From positions 30,241,001-30,305,000 of the forward strand of contig NC_060211.1 in NCBI RefSeq assembly GCF_021130785.1: 64,000 nt of DNA, given 5' to 3'. Position numbers and translations under genes: made by a program. Below the pieces are notes generated by a model that was not told the DNA's origin, did no database searches, and saw only the letters and a list, made by a program, of their open reading frames with translations. This stretch comes from Homalodisca vitripennis. Taxonomy: Eukaryota > Arthropoda > Insecta > Hemiptera > Cicadellidae. Below, piece after piece: positions 11,944 through 23,694 of this stretch (positions are counted from its first letter, which is position 1; every line of letters starts with the position of its first letter).

Positions 11944-14900
11944 TATTGTGTGTTTTCGCATATTTCTAGTAAGTGGTAAAAGTTTTCTAAGCTCCTTCAT
12001 CTGTACAATTCTGTGTGATTACAAAAAAACGTTGATTTGATTACACTATTTTTAATCAATTCATAATCATATTGACACTTACCCAAAATTAATTAAGTAA
12101 CTAGGTTTAATCTCTTATATCCTCATAGAACTGCGATCATTTGAAACGTTATACATTTTTCATAAATGAGGGATAAGACAAGGAATTATTAGGTAATGCT
12201 ACAAAGGCTAAAACATATTCATTCTTATTATAAAATTATCACCAAATATTATTTATATACCTTGTATTGTGACTCTGTTACTTCTTAACGTATTTCTTAT
12301 ACCAATAACACTTACAATTGATATGTTTGTGGTATAAAAATAACAAAAACATATAACCACAATTATTGTCCTGCACTGTAATAACGTACCCTACCCATAT
12401 TTTAACCTGTCTAATTCATATCTTAACTTTTCCTTCCCCTATTTTCCTATCCTATCTAGGGCAAATATATTGGTCTTCAGAAAAAAGAACAAAGATTTAC
12501 CTAACCTTACTACCTGACCGTTGCTCCAACCTAACCTACCCGAGGATCAGCCACCCTGGTCAAGAAGTTTAGACTTCCAATGGCATGCCAACTTGACACA
12601 ATCTGAGGTGTTCATTAGTTAATTATAAATGATTAGCTCTATTTATAAATTTAACATTTTTCATATTTAAAAAAAGATTTGTTCACACATATACAGGTAG
12701 ATGAACCCAAAAAACATCTCAATCATGGTTATAGATATTTCCTGGAAGAGAATTGTTAAATGGAAATACCGTAATCTTTGAAGAATTTCTGAAAGTTCGC
12801 CTTAATTAAATTGATCCTTGTCAGCTGAATTACTTTTGAGGTTCAGAAGGCACTGGAAGTGTCAAAGTTAAAAGGGTTTTGAAACAACTGGACATTTTTA
12901 TTCTATTCTGTTCTAATATATGATGAAGTAGCAATGTTATGTTTATAACTATTCTTAGAACAAGTTTCAATAAGATCGCAACTCAGTGCTGCTAAATACT
13001 AGTTGATAAGTATGGTGTTTGAAAGCTTTGACAAGCCGGTATAAGTTTTCCTTGCAGTTTTAAGTTAAGATCTTGTTAATATGCTGTGATATCTACAGGA
13101 TAAGCCCACAAATGTTTATGATTTCATAAGGTCCCAAATCCAGTAAAATTCTTTGCTTCTGCTTGATCAGTGAATCCCACAATGGTAAATCATGATACGC
13201 ACTATCGATTTAAGTACGACAGGTTTTAAGTTAGTGGTGTGAAGGAACTTGATTGAATGAAGTTTAACTAAATTCATTAGTTTTCCATACACACCCTGCT
13301 GATGAACGCTGCAGTGCAAAATTGGCCTAACATCTCCAACTGTGTCTTATAAGAGTTGTAAATAATACCTTAACAACTCCAGTATTTGGGGACTTTTTTG
13401 CAACCATCTGTAATTACACTTTTAAAATATTTTAACTTAAGACTAACATTACAAATAGTTTCATTTACTTTGACAACAATTACTCCTCCAGTCACACTAC
13501 TCTTCATGAAATGAAATAAGTTAATCTTTAATCTAAGCTTTTCCGTTCACAGCACAAACAAAAAAGAATTAGAGCCAGGATTCATCCAAAGTTACTGAGA
13601 ACCACTTGAAATCCTTGCAAGCGATTTTTAGTTGGAATACAAAATTATAACAATATCTGTTCCACACATCAATGTATTCCCTGACATGGAATTATGTTCA
13701 ATAATGAAAGTTTATCAGGACATATATCTTCCACGTAGTCAACACAGTTAATCTCTTATTTGTTGACCATCCGTGAAAGGTTTACCATGATAAGCCAATA
13801 TCTATGTGCCAGATCGCTCAAAGTGATCTGATGTCGGAAAACATTGGCACGATCTGGAACGTTATCTGAGGTCAGGAAAGTACCGATCAGAAATACCCCC
13901 AACAATTAGTGCAGACATTGGTGCCGCACTTCTGGCGAAGAATAAAAATATCCCTCAAAATAGTACCCAAACAAGTGAGCTTGTAAGGGTTATTTTTAAA
14001 TTTGGTACTACTACTAACATACTTCTGATAAAATAATCAAAACCTACTTATATAGCCCAAAAACAAATAGGAGTTAGGGACAAAGTGGCCTCCTTCTTTC
14101 ATCATAGCTTCCTTTTGGGAGGCAGAAAACAAGAAACGGTCATTATAATGACATCTACTTTATCCACAGTAATGTAAATAAAGTCTATTCTTTCTAATAC
14201 TTAAGTTATTTTAATATTAGATTCCCGGTAGGAAAAACCCTTCCAAAAATAATGGCCTACGGATAAGTACCATTTGGATTTATTAAAATTTTTTCATGAT
14301 ATTAAATTTCTTCAGCATAGCAACTGTCTTATTGTAACAACTAAGACACCATATTCTAGTGTTGATTTATCAAACATAAAATAGTTGTGGGTCCACAGTA
14401 GCCAATTTTGCAATAACAGGCCTCCCCAACGTAGGAGTAGGCTAATGAGCACAACACTAAATATACAATAAATCACTTGTATGATCAATAAATAATCAAT
14501 TATTTACCTCATACTAAAATTACAGCGCATTTTGGCAATCTGACATTCACTCAAATTAGTTTAGACTGTGACTAATGGTAACTAGTGGCTTTGTTTTGGA
14601 TGCTTCACATGTTATGTACGGTCAGGGTGAGATGTATTAACACCGAGGAAGTATAATATACACGCAGTACTGCCCACAAGATCAAAAACTAATCAAACAC
14701 ATAGACCCACATTTCTATTGCATCCTCTACTACTGCAAGCATTTTTTTATTCAGTCCCCGTTGTATGCCTTAAATCCACAAGATAGACCATGAAACATGC
14801 CCTTTCCATGATCTCACAGACTCTATCATATGGGTACACTAAATAGGATAAATGTAAATAGAAAATAATTTTGTAAACAATATTATTGACATAGTATCGG

Positions 14901-15055
14901 TACAAATCTTACTTACTTACTTTGTACTTGAAGTCATATACAGTTGACCAATGTTGGCGTTGGACGAGTCACGGTGCCTCTTGTAGTGTCACTTTGGTTT
15001 GGGGGGAGAGGGGCGTATTTAGGGATGAACTCCTGGAGTTTTCGGGTTTTGAGTT

Positions 15056-16435
15056 TTAGGATTGGGATTGGGCAGGTCTATGGCAAAAATTTTCAAAAAA
15101 TTCACCCATTGAGTAGTAACTCTTGGTGATAAGGAATGATTTTAATTCACTCTTAAATTTTTTCCCATCAGCAATGGTTTTTATTTGTGTAGGCAGAGAT
15201 TGAAAGATTTTCAGACCTGCATATTTTGGCTTATTTTCAAAAATCTTTAATCTGTGCTGTATAGAAAAATTGTTTTTGTGTCTAGTGTTATATTTGTGTG
15301 TTGTGTTTACATATTCCAGGTTATTGAGTTTGATGTAAAGCGAAATTTCAAAAATGTAAAGGCAAGGTGCTGTTAAAATTCCCAGATTTTTGAAATGATC
15401 TCTGCAATGAGCCCTAGGTGGAGGATTCAAAAAGGCCCTAATGGCCTTTTTCTGCCAAACAAGAATCCTTTCTAGATTTGACTCCCTATTCCCCCATAGG
15501 CAGATTGAGTAGGAGATGTGCGACTCGAGCAAGCAATGGTATATATTTTTAAATAGTTTGTGGTTTTGAAGTTTGCTGAGGTTGCGTAGGACAAAAACGC
15601 CCTTGGACAGCTTATTTTCAATTTTTGTCAATTGCTCACTCCAGTCAAGACCATCGTCCAACATCACCCCTAACAGTTCTGCTGTTTTTGTGACTCCCAA
15701 CTCAGTTTCACCAATGCATACAGGCCTGTCAGCAAATGATCTTGTTAATTTGGAATTTCTTTTTTGAATTGTTTGAATTGTCATGCATTTAGTTTTTTCG
15801 GGGTTTAATTTCAAGCCATTTTTGGCAAAAAATTGGGCTAAATTGTTTGATTTTATGAAAAGATCAACTTCCAAGACATTCTGATCTGCATGCTTGGTGA
15901 TGAGTGTGGTGTCATCTGCAAACATGTAAAGATTGCTTTCTGGAATACTTTTTGTTATGTCATTTATGTAGACCAGAAACAGTAATGGACCGAGAATTGA
16001 TCCTTGAGGTACCCCGCTCTGGATCAACTCTGGTTTCGATGTAAAATTTCTAATTTCAGATTTTCTTTGGTGTTGGATTTCAACTACTTGGCTTCGGTTT
16101 GTCAAGTATGATGAAAACCAGCTTAGAGCAGAATTTTGAACGCCCACTGTCTGAAGTTTGTCCAACAGAATGCCTACATCAACACAGTCGAACGCCTTAG
16201 AGAGGTCGGCATAACAGCTTGACACCGTTTCCCCTGCGTCGACTGCATCGATGCAGTCATTGAGAAAATCAATCAGGGCCAATTTTGTTGATTTGTTTTT
16301 CCTGAAACCATACTGCCTGCCAATCAGGAGACAATTTTCCTCCAGATAGGCAGTCAGCTGGTCACAAACAACTTTTTCAATGAATTTGGAAAAGACTGGT
16401 AGGAGAGATATCGGACGATAGTTGCACACCTCCAA
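15056..16435 (-). CDS. LINE ORF2, reverse transcriptase and C-terminal part
   Basis: A 459-codon open frame. It covers RT from the CNYRPISLLPVFSKFIEK block through YGFRKNKSTKLALIDFL, DLSKAFDCVD, the SGVPQGSILGPLLF block and the FADDT catalytic box (the usual Y/F-A-D-D). It continues into a thumb region with LLGVMLDD and an H-KYNTRHKNN segment typical of Jockey/CR1-group C-termini, and ends in SLPTQIKTIADGKKFKSELK. It copies LINE RNA at the nicked target. A single TAG stop (GD-stop-LEVCNYRP) separates it from the upstream endonuclease part, so it is not translated as one protein as the sequence stands. All RT blocks look intact. Confidence 0.9.
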   Translation of the reverse strand: MEVCNYRPISLLPVFSKFIEKVVCDQLTAYLEENCLLIGRQYGFRKNKSTKLALIDFLNDCIDAVDAGETVSSCYADLSKAFDCVDVGILLDKLQTVGVQNSALSWFSSYLTNRSQVVEIQHQRKSEIRNFTSKPELIQSGVPQGSILGPLLFLVYINDITKSIPESNLYMFADDTTLITKHADQNVLEVDLFIKSNNLAQFFAKNGLKLNPEKTKCMTIQTIQKRNSKLTRSFADRPVCIGETELGVTKTAELLGVMLDDGLDWSEQLTKIENKLSKGVFVLRNLSKLQNHKLFKNIYHCLLESHISYSICLWGNRESNLERILVWQKKAIRAFLNPPPRAHCRDHFKNLGILTAPCLYIFEISLYIKLNNLEYVNTTHKYNTRHKNNFSIQHRLKIFENKPKYAGLKIFQSLPTQIKTIADGKKFKSELKSFLITKSYYSMGEFFENFCHRPAQSQS

Positions 16436-17960
16436 CTAATCCCCCTTTTTGAAAAGCGGCTTGATCTTGGCTATCTTGCAGTCATTTGGGAATGTATTGC
16501 TCAGGATCGAGGCATTTATGATGTTGATTAAAGGCTTTTTCAATTGATCCTTGCAATATTTCACTGCCTTCATGCATAGCCCATCTACACCACAAGATGT
16601 TTTAGGGGAAAATTTTACAAACAATTTTTCAAGAATTTTTTCATTTACTAATGAGAAGTGGGTTAGGCTATGGTTTGTTGATCTTTCCGTGTTACTATCT
16701 ATTCTTGTATTGTTTCCAAGATCCGTTTTTATATCTGAAGCTAAATTTATGAAATAATTATTTAGCGTTTCACATGTTTCTTTGGGATTTTTTATTTTGA
16801 AACCATTTATGTTCAGAATGAGATTTTTAGTTTTCATTTCTGATTTGCCTCTGAAATGATTAATAATTTTCCAAGATTCTTTGGGTTTATTTTCGGCTTC
16901 ATCTATTCTTTGGTTATACCATCTTGCTTTTGAATCTGAAATTAATTTTTTATATCTTTGAAGGGAGTCTTTATATGTTTTTTTTGGTAATTTCATTTTT
17001 GTTTTGTTTCCATATTTCATAGTGTTCAATCATGTTTACTTTTTGGTCAAAGATTTCATTGTTTGTCCATTTCAATGCAGTTTTCTCTTTCATTTTAATC
17101 TTTTTCTCAGGACAGGCTATGTTGAAATAATGTGAAAAGGTATTGACAAAATTTTTGTATTTATTATTGATATCATCCTCACTAAATACGCTATCCCACT
17201 TCTCATTTTTTAGTCTCTGTTTTAATTCTTCCAGGTTATTTTGCTTCATTGATATAATTTTTATTGTTTTATTACCTTCAATTATGACTTGGCCAAATGA
17301 AGTTTGTAGATAAATTGCATGGTGATCTGAAATTAATAGTTCAATTATTCTGGATTTTTCTTCTTTAATTTTTGTGATAAAATTATCAATGCAAGTTGAT
17401 GAATTTTCTGCTACCCTCGTGGGCAAATTTAATGTAGTTCTTAATCCAAAGCTTTTTATTAGGTTCTGAAAGTTTTCGGTAGCCCTGTCTAAGTTTAGAA
17501 TGTTTATATTAAAGTCACCTGCTAATACTATTAAGGATCTCTTTTTGTCTGGTTTAAGCTTGGTTAGGTATTGATTCAGTTTATCCAAGAACATTTCCAT
17601 ATTTCCATCAGGGCTACGATATATACCTGCGATTGTCAACGTGCAGTCCTCATGTTTAATTTTGATTTCGCAACATTCAAAAATTTTTGTTTCAGATAAT
17701 TCTTTTCCATGTTTTTTATTTTTTAAGATTTTTGCATGAAAGGAATTTTTTTTGAAAATCGCCACTCCTCCCAGCCTCATATTGACTCTCTCATACCTGT
17801 CTATTAAGGTGTAGTTTTGTAGTTTGGTCATCTGGAGCTTTTCCTTTTCCAAGCCATGCTCTGAAATAATAAAAAAAGTCCGGCTTTTCCTCGTCTACAA
17901 ATATTTCAATCTGGCCTACCTTATCTGCAAGGCTTCTAACATTAAGTTGAACTATTTTTA
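16436..17960 (-). pseudogene. LINE ORF2, endonuclease and linker, two frameshifts
   Basis: The apurinic-type endonuclease region starts near 17960 with IVQLNVRSLADKVGQIEIFV, the usual N-rich first block. It continues at 16971-17852 with AGIYRSPDGN, VLAGDFNINILN and ISDHHAIYLQTSF (catalytic Asp, Asn and His blocks). The linker to RT is in another frame at 16436-17029, ending IKPLFKKGD. Frame breaks lie in a T-run near 17870 and near 17030. The enzyme nicks target DNA for target-primed reverse transcription. Confidence 0.85.
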
Positions 17961-18059
17961 TTTTTATTGGAGGCTTAATTTGATAAAGGCTAGATTTTCT
18001 TGTAGGTCTCCGTTCCTGTTTTTTGTAACACTTCTTTTTGTGTCCTGGGTAACCTAAGT

Positions 18060-18200
18060 TATCAGCGCGCCTACCTGTATCGGTTGATTTTTTTGTTTTT
18101 TACCAAGCTCAGGTTTATCCATCGCGTGAAAGAAGGTGGTAATAATTCCACATAGCACGTCTTTGCCAACTGCATTTAGGTGCAGGACCAACTGCATCTA
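18060..18200 (-). pseudogene. End of LINE ORF1 with SGNH-type C-terminus
   Basis: The - strand reads LHLNAVGKDVLCGIITTFF, resembling the last catalytic block (DxxH-L-N) of SGNH esterases found at the end of CR1-type ORF1 proteins; here the expected Asp is not preserved. The element is truncated just upstream. Confidence 0.45.
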
Positions 18201-18436
18201 ATAGAGGACCAGATGTAGCTTTGGGTTGGAGCCCTCTGACTTGAAGGGACACTTCATCATCAGTTATACTCGGTTATAGTATACGCAATACATGAAGGAA
18301 ACTTTAAGCATCCTACACTCGTTATTCGGTTTACAAGAATCTCGAACATTACAATTTTAAAAACATAAATTTAACATTAACATTACAAAACAACAACACC
18401 AACTATGACCTTGACTTCAATATCAAAGAAACCTTA

Positions 18437-18482
18437 GCGGATGCCGTTGAAATAATAAACAAACAAACAAACAAACAAACAA
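18437..18482 (+). mobile_element. Tiny retroposed 3' end with (AAAC)n tail
   Basis: Unit 1 has about 45 extra bases here (GCGGATGCCGTTGAAATAAT followed by AAAC repeats) where unit 2 goes straight from ACCTTA to CAATATT. The shape fits an extremely 5'-truncated LINE/SINE insertion after the duplication. Confidence 0.5.
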
Positions 18483-18704
18483 TATTAATAACTTTCCCAG
18501 TTTGATATCAATGAGTAATAGCTTTGGTAATTGTCACATTAATGGCCGGAGCGGCAAAATACGAGTTTCGCGTTATTAACTTATTGAAATCGTCCTACAG
18601 AACAAAACAATATAAGGTTTGACGGGGTGGAAATGAGAAATAACGAAGTTTTAGAACATACAAAATGGAACAACTGTTCAAGCGCGGAGCAATATTTCCA
18701 TGTT

Positions 18705-18800
18705 CTACATCCACATCGGGCATCACGTGACCTTTTGTGACCATGATTCAACCTCGTGATGACGTCATCGGATGCAGCGCCATTTTTCCAAACGTAAATG
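18705..18800 (-). promoter_or_regulatory. Candidate promoter/first exon patch with CACGTG and CRE (unit 1)
   Basis: A GC- and CpG-richer island in AT-rich sequence. It contains CACGTG at 18724-18729 and a palindromic TGACGTCA at 18760-18767, and reads ATGGCGC-type sequence on the - strand. It lies 8 kb upstream of the HIP14 exon on the same strand and is conserved in unit 2. It could be the HIP14 promoter and 5' exon. No start codon or splice donor could be decided. Confidence 0.3.
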
Positions 18801-18880
18801 AAAAATAATACTGAAATGAGCAGAAATTTGATCCAATTTGATCCGTGTAAAAAACTTAATAAATCATGAATACCCCTAAT

Positions 18881-18996
18881 ATAAATACGTATATAAATGG
18901 TCATTAATAGAGAACACTTACCATTAGTGTGTTCCACTATATAAGTACGTATATAAATGGACATTAATAGAGATCACTTACCATTAGTGTGTTCCA
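18881..18996. repeat. 58-bp tandem duplication, unit 1 only
   Basis: Two copies (18881-18937 and 18938-18996) of a unit containing ACGTATATAAATGG and ending GTGTTCCACT. Unit 2 has one copy at about 30820-30880. Confidence 0.85.
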
Positions 18997-19090
18997 CTGA
19001 ATGTACAGAAACTAAATAATCCCGTTTCAACCGAACTCTTACTCATACTCTTACCGAACGTAAACTCTTAACATGCCCGACAAAACACTC

Positions 19091-19425
19091 CGACACACCA
19101 ATTCACTACGATTGGTCGAACTAGTGGATGGTTGATCCATGATCGTCACGCACTCACTCGATCCAAACTACAGTACACGATATATAGTGAAGCACTGACT
19201 TCTGCCCCGGAGCGTTCAGATAACAGATACGGTATCAGTCCCAGCCGCAGATAATATTTACGACACACCAGTTCACTACGATTGGTCGAACTAGTGGATG
19301 GTTGATCCATGATTGTCACGCACTCACTCGTTCCAACCTACAGTACACGTTATCTCTGACTTCTGCCCCAGAGCGCTCAGATAACAGTATACGCTATCAG
19401 TCCCATCCGGAGATAATATTTACAG
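19091..19425. repeat. 170-bp tandem duplication, unit 1 only
   Basis: Two copies starting CGACACACCA at 19091 and 19261, each containing GATTGGTCGAACTAGTGGAT. Unit 2 has a single copy from about 30950, so the doubling arose after (or was lost since) the large duplication. Confidence 0.88.
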
Positions 19426-21581
19426 ATATCCAGACACAACACACAAACAGAACATTAAAACATTAAGAATTTAACTATTTATGTACATACTCTCTAAAAT
19501 CATTATTTGTCAATTCCATCTCCTAAAACCATATATATTTTTTGTTCAGGAGGATAAGTAGAATACGTTGATAATGTCAAATTCGTGATTTGCCACCTCG
19601 GCCTTTAATCTTATAATTTCCATAGCTTTTGTAAAATAGAGTAAAGAATTCTTCCCATGGGTTACCAGGTGCCAAATTCAGATGTTAAAGCCACTTAAAC
19701 AGTCACTTGTGAGAAATATCTCACATATTTTCCTCATTCATTGCTATTAAAATTACTCTAGGCTAACTAATAAGTAGAAATCATATGCTAAGTTAAATCA
19801 ATTGTAGTATCGAATAATTCCTTCGGATAAAAACAATGGAACCATTCGATAATAGAAATTGAATAACTAGTGTAGGCTGCTTATTAAAGTCTACCCAAGT
19901 CTCAAAATATTAGCTACTTCAAGAAGTCTAAACATCAAGGTGTTTATTGTTTACATTAAAATTATTACAACTAATAAGTTGAATCATATGCTAGGCTAAT
20001 TAAATTGTGATATAGAATTATTCCTTTGGATAAGAACAACTAAATAACAAGTGTAGGCCGCTTAAGTCTACTCAATGAGGCTAAAGTAAATAACTGCCAA
20101 ATTTCTCAAGCAAATGATTCTATTGTGGTGGTGGCCTCTTATCTTACTGTAGCCCTGAATTGCTGTACACTTTCAGTTTGAGTAAACTTAGTTTTATTCA
20201 CGATATTGTTCATTGTTGATGCCCAGGCTTCACATTATCAAACTTATTCTATACTTATAATAGACCTAGGTCCTAGCACTGAAAAATTCCTTAAATTTAA
20301 AAATTACTTTATATGGTAGACTGGTGTAGTGTATTTTGTAAAATTAATTGATAACTAATAATATAATATTCTACAATTTAAAATCAATTACCTGAGCCAC
20401 AAAATTAACAGGATTACACGCCGACTGATATTCTAATGGTATCATACTAGACTTGAGTATTTATTCCTATCAGTTACAATGAAGTCATCAAACCAAGAAC
20501 ACTAGAAACTTAGTTTTTATCGTCCGGCAAACACGATTACAAATAATACAACAATGTAATATTTTTAAATCGTAGTAACGGAATGATCCAAGATTTATGC
20601 TGAAAGTAGGTACGTTCACAGTGATAAACAAAAATTTCCTCGATTGGTAAAATCCTCACTAAACAAGTGACTTAGAGACCTTAACAGACAATTGTCATAG
20701 ATTATAAAATTCATGTTCTTTCAATAGAGTAAAAATATATAAGGTCATATGAGTCCAATATTTTTGTTAAACACAAATCAGAAAACTATTTCACCCAACA
20801 TATTATATATATGTACTTTTGAGTACTGTTTATTGTAGCCCTGATTTAAGATAAACAAAGAATCCTCGGGTATAGACTTGGATTTCATTTTTACCAGAAG
20901 GAATCCACCCAACCCAGGCACGATCCAACAAATCATATAAACAGGTATTTTTCGTTCTTTGCTTCATATAAAAGGTAACGGTTCGTGGCCCGAGGGAAGT
21001 ATATTCTGTCCAGCTGACTCATAACACAAAATACTCCTTCCATGATTCTATTTTATTCTGATCCCAGCTTATCTAGGTGGCGTTCCAAAAATTTGGTTCA
21101 GGGGCTAACCGTCTTGAGAATCAAACAAATGCAGGGACACAAGGCTCACCGCTCTTCCAATGATCCTTTCCTCTTTATGGTCTGGGTGCTTGGACAAAGG
21201 AAATTGTCTTTTCTAAGTTATGTATTAACTTTATTTTTCCCTTTCTGAGAAATATTGAATCTACCGATTTCCATTAAAGGTGCTGCCAAATTCCGACTGA
21301 CTGAAGCCATTGGTGATCAAAACCTTTAGAATGTTTATCTCTTACTTGATAAATATATTATCTCAGGGGATGTTTCCCGGTCGTTGCCAGAAGTATAAGC
21401 AGATTTTGTAAAGCCAAATATAGTCTATTAGATAATTCATGGAAACTTGTGTACGAGATATGAATATTGGAAATTCCATTCTTTGTGTATTTAGATGATA
21501 ATTCTTTAAGTATTGTCAGTATTTGTCCTATTAAAAGATTCTGCATGGCCTCTACAGGGCTAAACGAGAAATTTATATACC

Positions 21582-21614
21582 AGGATTTATTTATTTATTC
21601 AACGGTCAACACAA
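21582..21614 (-). mobile_element. Short retroposed tail flanked by AGGATT repeats
   Basis: Unit 1 has about 30 extra bases ending in a (TTTA)n-type run between two AGGATT copies. Unit 2 has a single AGGATT at the same place. This fits a very short LINE/SINE 3' end with a 6-bp target duplication. Confidence 0.45.
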
Positions 21615-21725
21615 GGATTCGGTTTATCACCAAAAGCTTAAAGAGCCCTGCGAGATTAAACGTAACACGCTAGCTAAACGTTTAATACTTCCATCTGGTT
21701 AAAGCCAGGAACCAAAATCACATGT

Positions 21726-21860
21726 GTTCAAATACATACATTGGTATCTGTTGGACAAGTAAGAATGAACAAAATTCCCACATGATTGCTAAAACAAAAT
21801 AAAAGTTTATTTCACTGTATGTTGTGCTTGACTGTGCCATAGGCCTTAGAAAAGTCATAA
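21726..21860. other. Junction between duplication units
   Basis: About 135 bp between the end of unit 1 similarity (AAAATCACATGTG) and the start of unit 2. The right part (about 21788-21860) still reads as LINE RT on the - strand (DFSKAYGTVKH), so the junction lies in or beside an old LINE. Confidence 0.7.
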
Positions 21861-22530
21861 GACTTAAGAGACTATTTTTTTCTTTTCAAGGCCATCAGAA
21901 CAAAAAGTAACAAAAACCCGGACAGCAACCACAATTTTCTTTTCAAGGTCACTCAAACAATCAATAACAAAAAGCTGAACAAAATCCACAGCACTTTGCC
22001 TAGTATGAAAGCCAAACTGACAGCCACTAAGCAATGTATTGGCTTCAAGGTGCCAAACAATATGTTTATGAACCAAGCATTCCAAGTAGTTTGATACTAA
22101 AGGAATAATGGATATAGGTTTATAATTACACAATTGATGTTTTTTATGCACAGAGGAATGACTTTTTACTAATTTTCAAAATTTCAGGGAAAGTACCTTA
22201 TTTAATATATTCACTAAACAAGAAAGTTATTACTTCACATATTATATGATTAATAGAAATTTTCAATACAGGAACATTTATACAAAACAAAAGCTATCGC
22301 TTAAGCTACGGATGGCTGAATAAACATCTTCCACCTTTTTTAAATTCATGAAAATCAAGGGCAGATATGTTGTTTAAATAATGTGAATAAACTTTGGAAT
22401 TAGAAAGAATACTATTAAAGGTCACGTCTACTGAGTAAGCAAAATGTTTATTAAGAAAATTAGGTTCCAATACAAGAAAAGAATGACAACACTAGGATTT
22501 GCTAAATATAGTTACATTAAATAATAAGTA
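21788..22530 (-). pseudogene. LINE (Jockey/CR1-group) RT fragment, copy 2
   Basis: Longer and cleaner than copy 1. The - strand frame at 21864-22151 reads CNYKPISIIPLVSNYLECL, then GCQFGFHTRQSAVDFVQ, and after the frame shift DFSKAYGTVKH, the RT block with the first catalytic Asp. The preceding endonuclease-RT linker extends to about 22530. Broken by stops. Confidence 0.82.
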
Positions 22531-23401
22531 GGTCCTGCATTGTTTGGTGACTCAATTTTCATCCAAAGAGAACTTTATTTTTAATACAACTAGCGCCAAC
22601 TAAATTGCCTAAATTATATGTCAGAATTTTAGGTATTACAATTATTGGGTCTCTAGACTATTGAAATATTTTCTAGTATTATTTTGACATTTAAAAAAAG
22701 TTATTTTTCATCATTTTATTTTATAATAATAAATAACCTACCCAAACTAAATAAATAAACTATAAAATTTTTAACAGTAAATTTGACTAAAAAACCTTTA
22801 ACCTTTAAAGTTGAATATCTTGATACTGTCATCACATAAAATTATGGAAATAAAGGTCTTGAAAATGCTATATAACAGTAATAATTATTGTGTACGTAAT
22901 TAAAGCAAGGAACATGTTAAGCCAGAAAGCATTCTATAACAATGAAGAACATTGAGGATGAAGAATTAAAGGAAAAGCAGGACTATGATCCTGAATGTTT
23001 TAAAATATAATTAAAGTTATTGCTATTGTTGTCTTCAATGCATGACAATTTTCCGTGTAAACTTTTTTTATGTATCATTATTCAGAAAATACTTATATCA
23101 ACTTACAAATGTTTACCATATTTTTATTACATTAGTTCATCACTACCTTAGCAGTTTGATGTTAATCACCTGAAAATTAAAATGTAAAAAAAAACAGTAA
23201 CTAAAATATGTGTAAAATAGTGGTACGTTGACACAAAATTTCTACCTCAACGTTTTCTTGTAAAATATATTGAATATGCTAGGGTGTATTCAAAATCATG
23301 TCCATATAACTTGATAAGAATTCCACTAAACTATAAGTACTAATTCCTGAGATAATGGGGTCATTAATCTAGGGAAATCAACAAGGAGGGTATACAAACA
23401 T

Positions 23402-23406
<5 letters not shown>

Positions 23407-23451
<45 letters not shown>
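23407..23451. repeat. (TA)n microsatellite, expanded in unit 2
   Basis: A run of about 22 TA repeats. Unit 1 has non-repetitive sequence (GTATACGAACGTACACC) at the same place. Confidence 0.95.
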
Positions 23452-23458
<7 letters not shown>

Positions 23459-23559
23459 TATATAAATCAATAAATATTTGACCAATCACCTATTTTACAA
23501 TTTATAATAATTATGTGAGAACTAAATAAGTACTATGGATATTGAATTATACATTTTAC

Positions 23560-23694
23560 CTGTGTTGCTTTAACAATATCAAAGTTGCTGCAATCCGTGT
23601 CAACTGCAGAATTCAGGTTAGTGGTTGGTTCTTGGAAAATTGCATTTCCCTCATTCTTGCTTTCACAGCCATGGTAATGTGGCTTGCAAGCATC
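23560..23694 (-). CDS. Hip14: HIP14/ZDHHC17-like N-terminal exon (copy 2)
   Basis: I find no difference from the exon at 10561-10695 over all 135 bp. The splice sites are intact: acceptor TTGCAG instead of TTCCAG, donor GTAAAAT. As it lies upstream of copy 1 on the same strand and is phase 0 at both ends, a transcript starting further right could include both exons in frame, doubling a 45-residue segment ending FDIVKATQ, or choose one. Which copy is used cannot be told from sequence. Confidence 0.68.

Larger units (their letters stand above)
14904..18247 (-). mobile_element. Jockey/CR1-group LINE inserted in duplication unit 1
   Basis: A 3.3 kb LINE on the - strand, absent from the equivalent place in unit 2. 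From its 5' end (right): the end of an ORF1 with an SGNH-type LHLNAVGK block, a nearly complete ORF2 with endonuclease and RT, then a 3' end with an (AAGT)n tail at 14909-14925. It is 5'-truncated in ORF1. ORF2 is broken by only about two frameshifts and one stop, so it is a fairly young copy. Its left edge is where unit similarity stops (GGTAC) and its right edge where it resumes (GACACTTC). Confidence 0.88.
8893..21725. repeat. Unit 1 of a large direct tandem duplication
   Basis: 8893-14903 matches 21861-29277, and 18248-21725 matches 30017-33493, nearly base for base apart from small indels. Both units have the same order and orientation. Unit 1 is interrupted by a LINE (14904-18247). It contains a LINE RT fragment, a HIP14 exon, an R1-like LINE 3' fragment and a candidate promoter patch. 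The left end is masked by the gypsy element. Confidence 0.93.

Noticed and set aside
13809..13857. CCAGATCG ... CGATCTGG inverted arms, conserved in unit 2
   Set aside because: Only 8-bp arms with a 33-bp gap; conservation is explained by the recent duplication.
18581..18964. 127-codon - strand frame in the candidate promoter patch
   Set aside because: Not conserved as a frame in unit 2 beyond the core and partly made by the 58-bp tandem repeat; treated as possible 5' exon/promoter sequence only.
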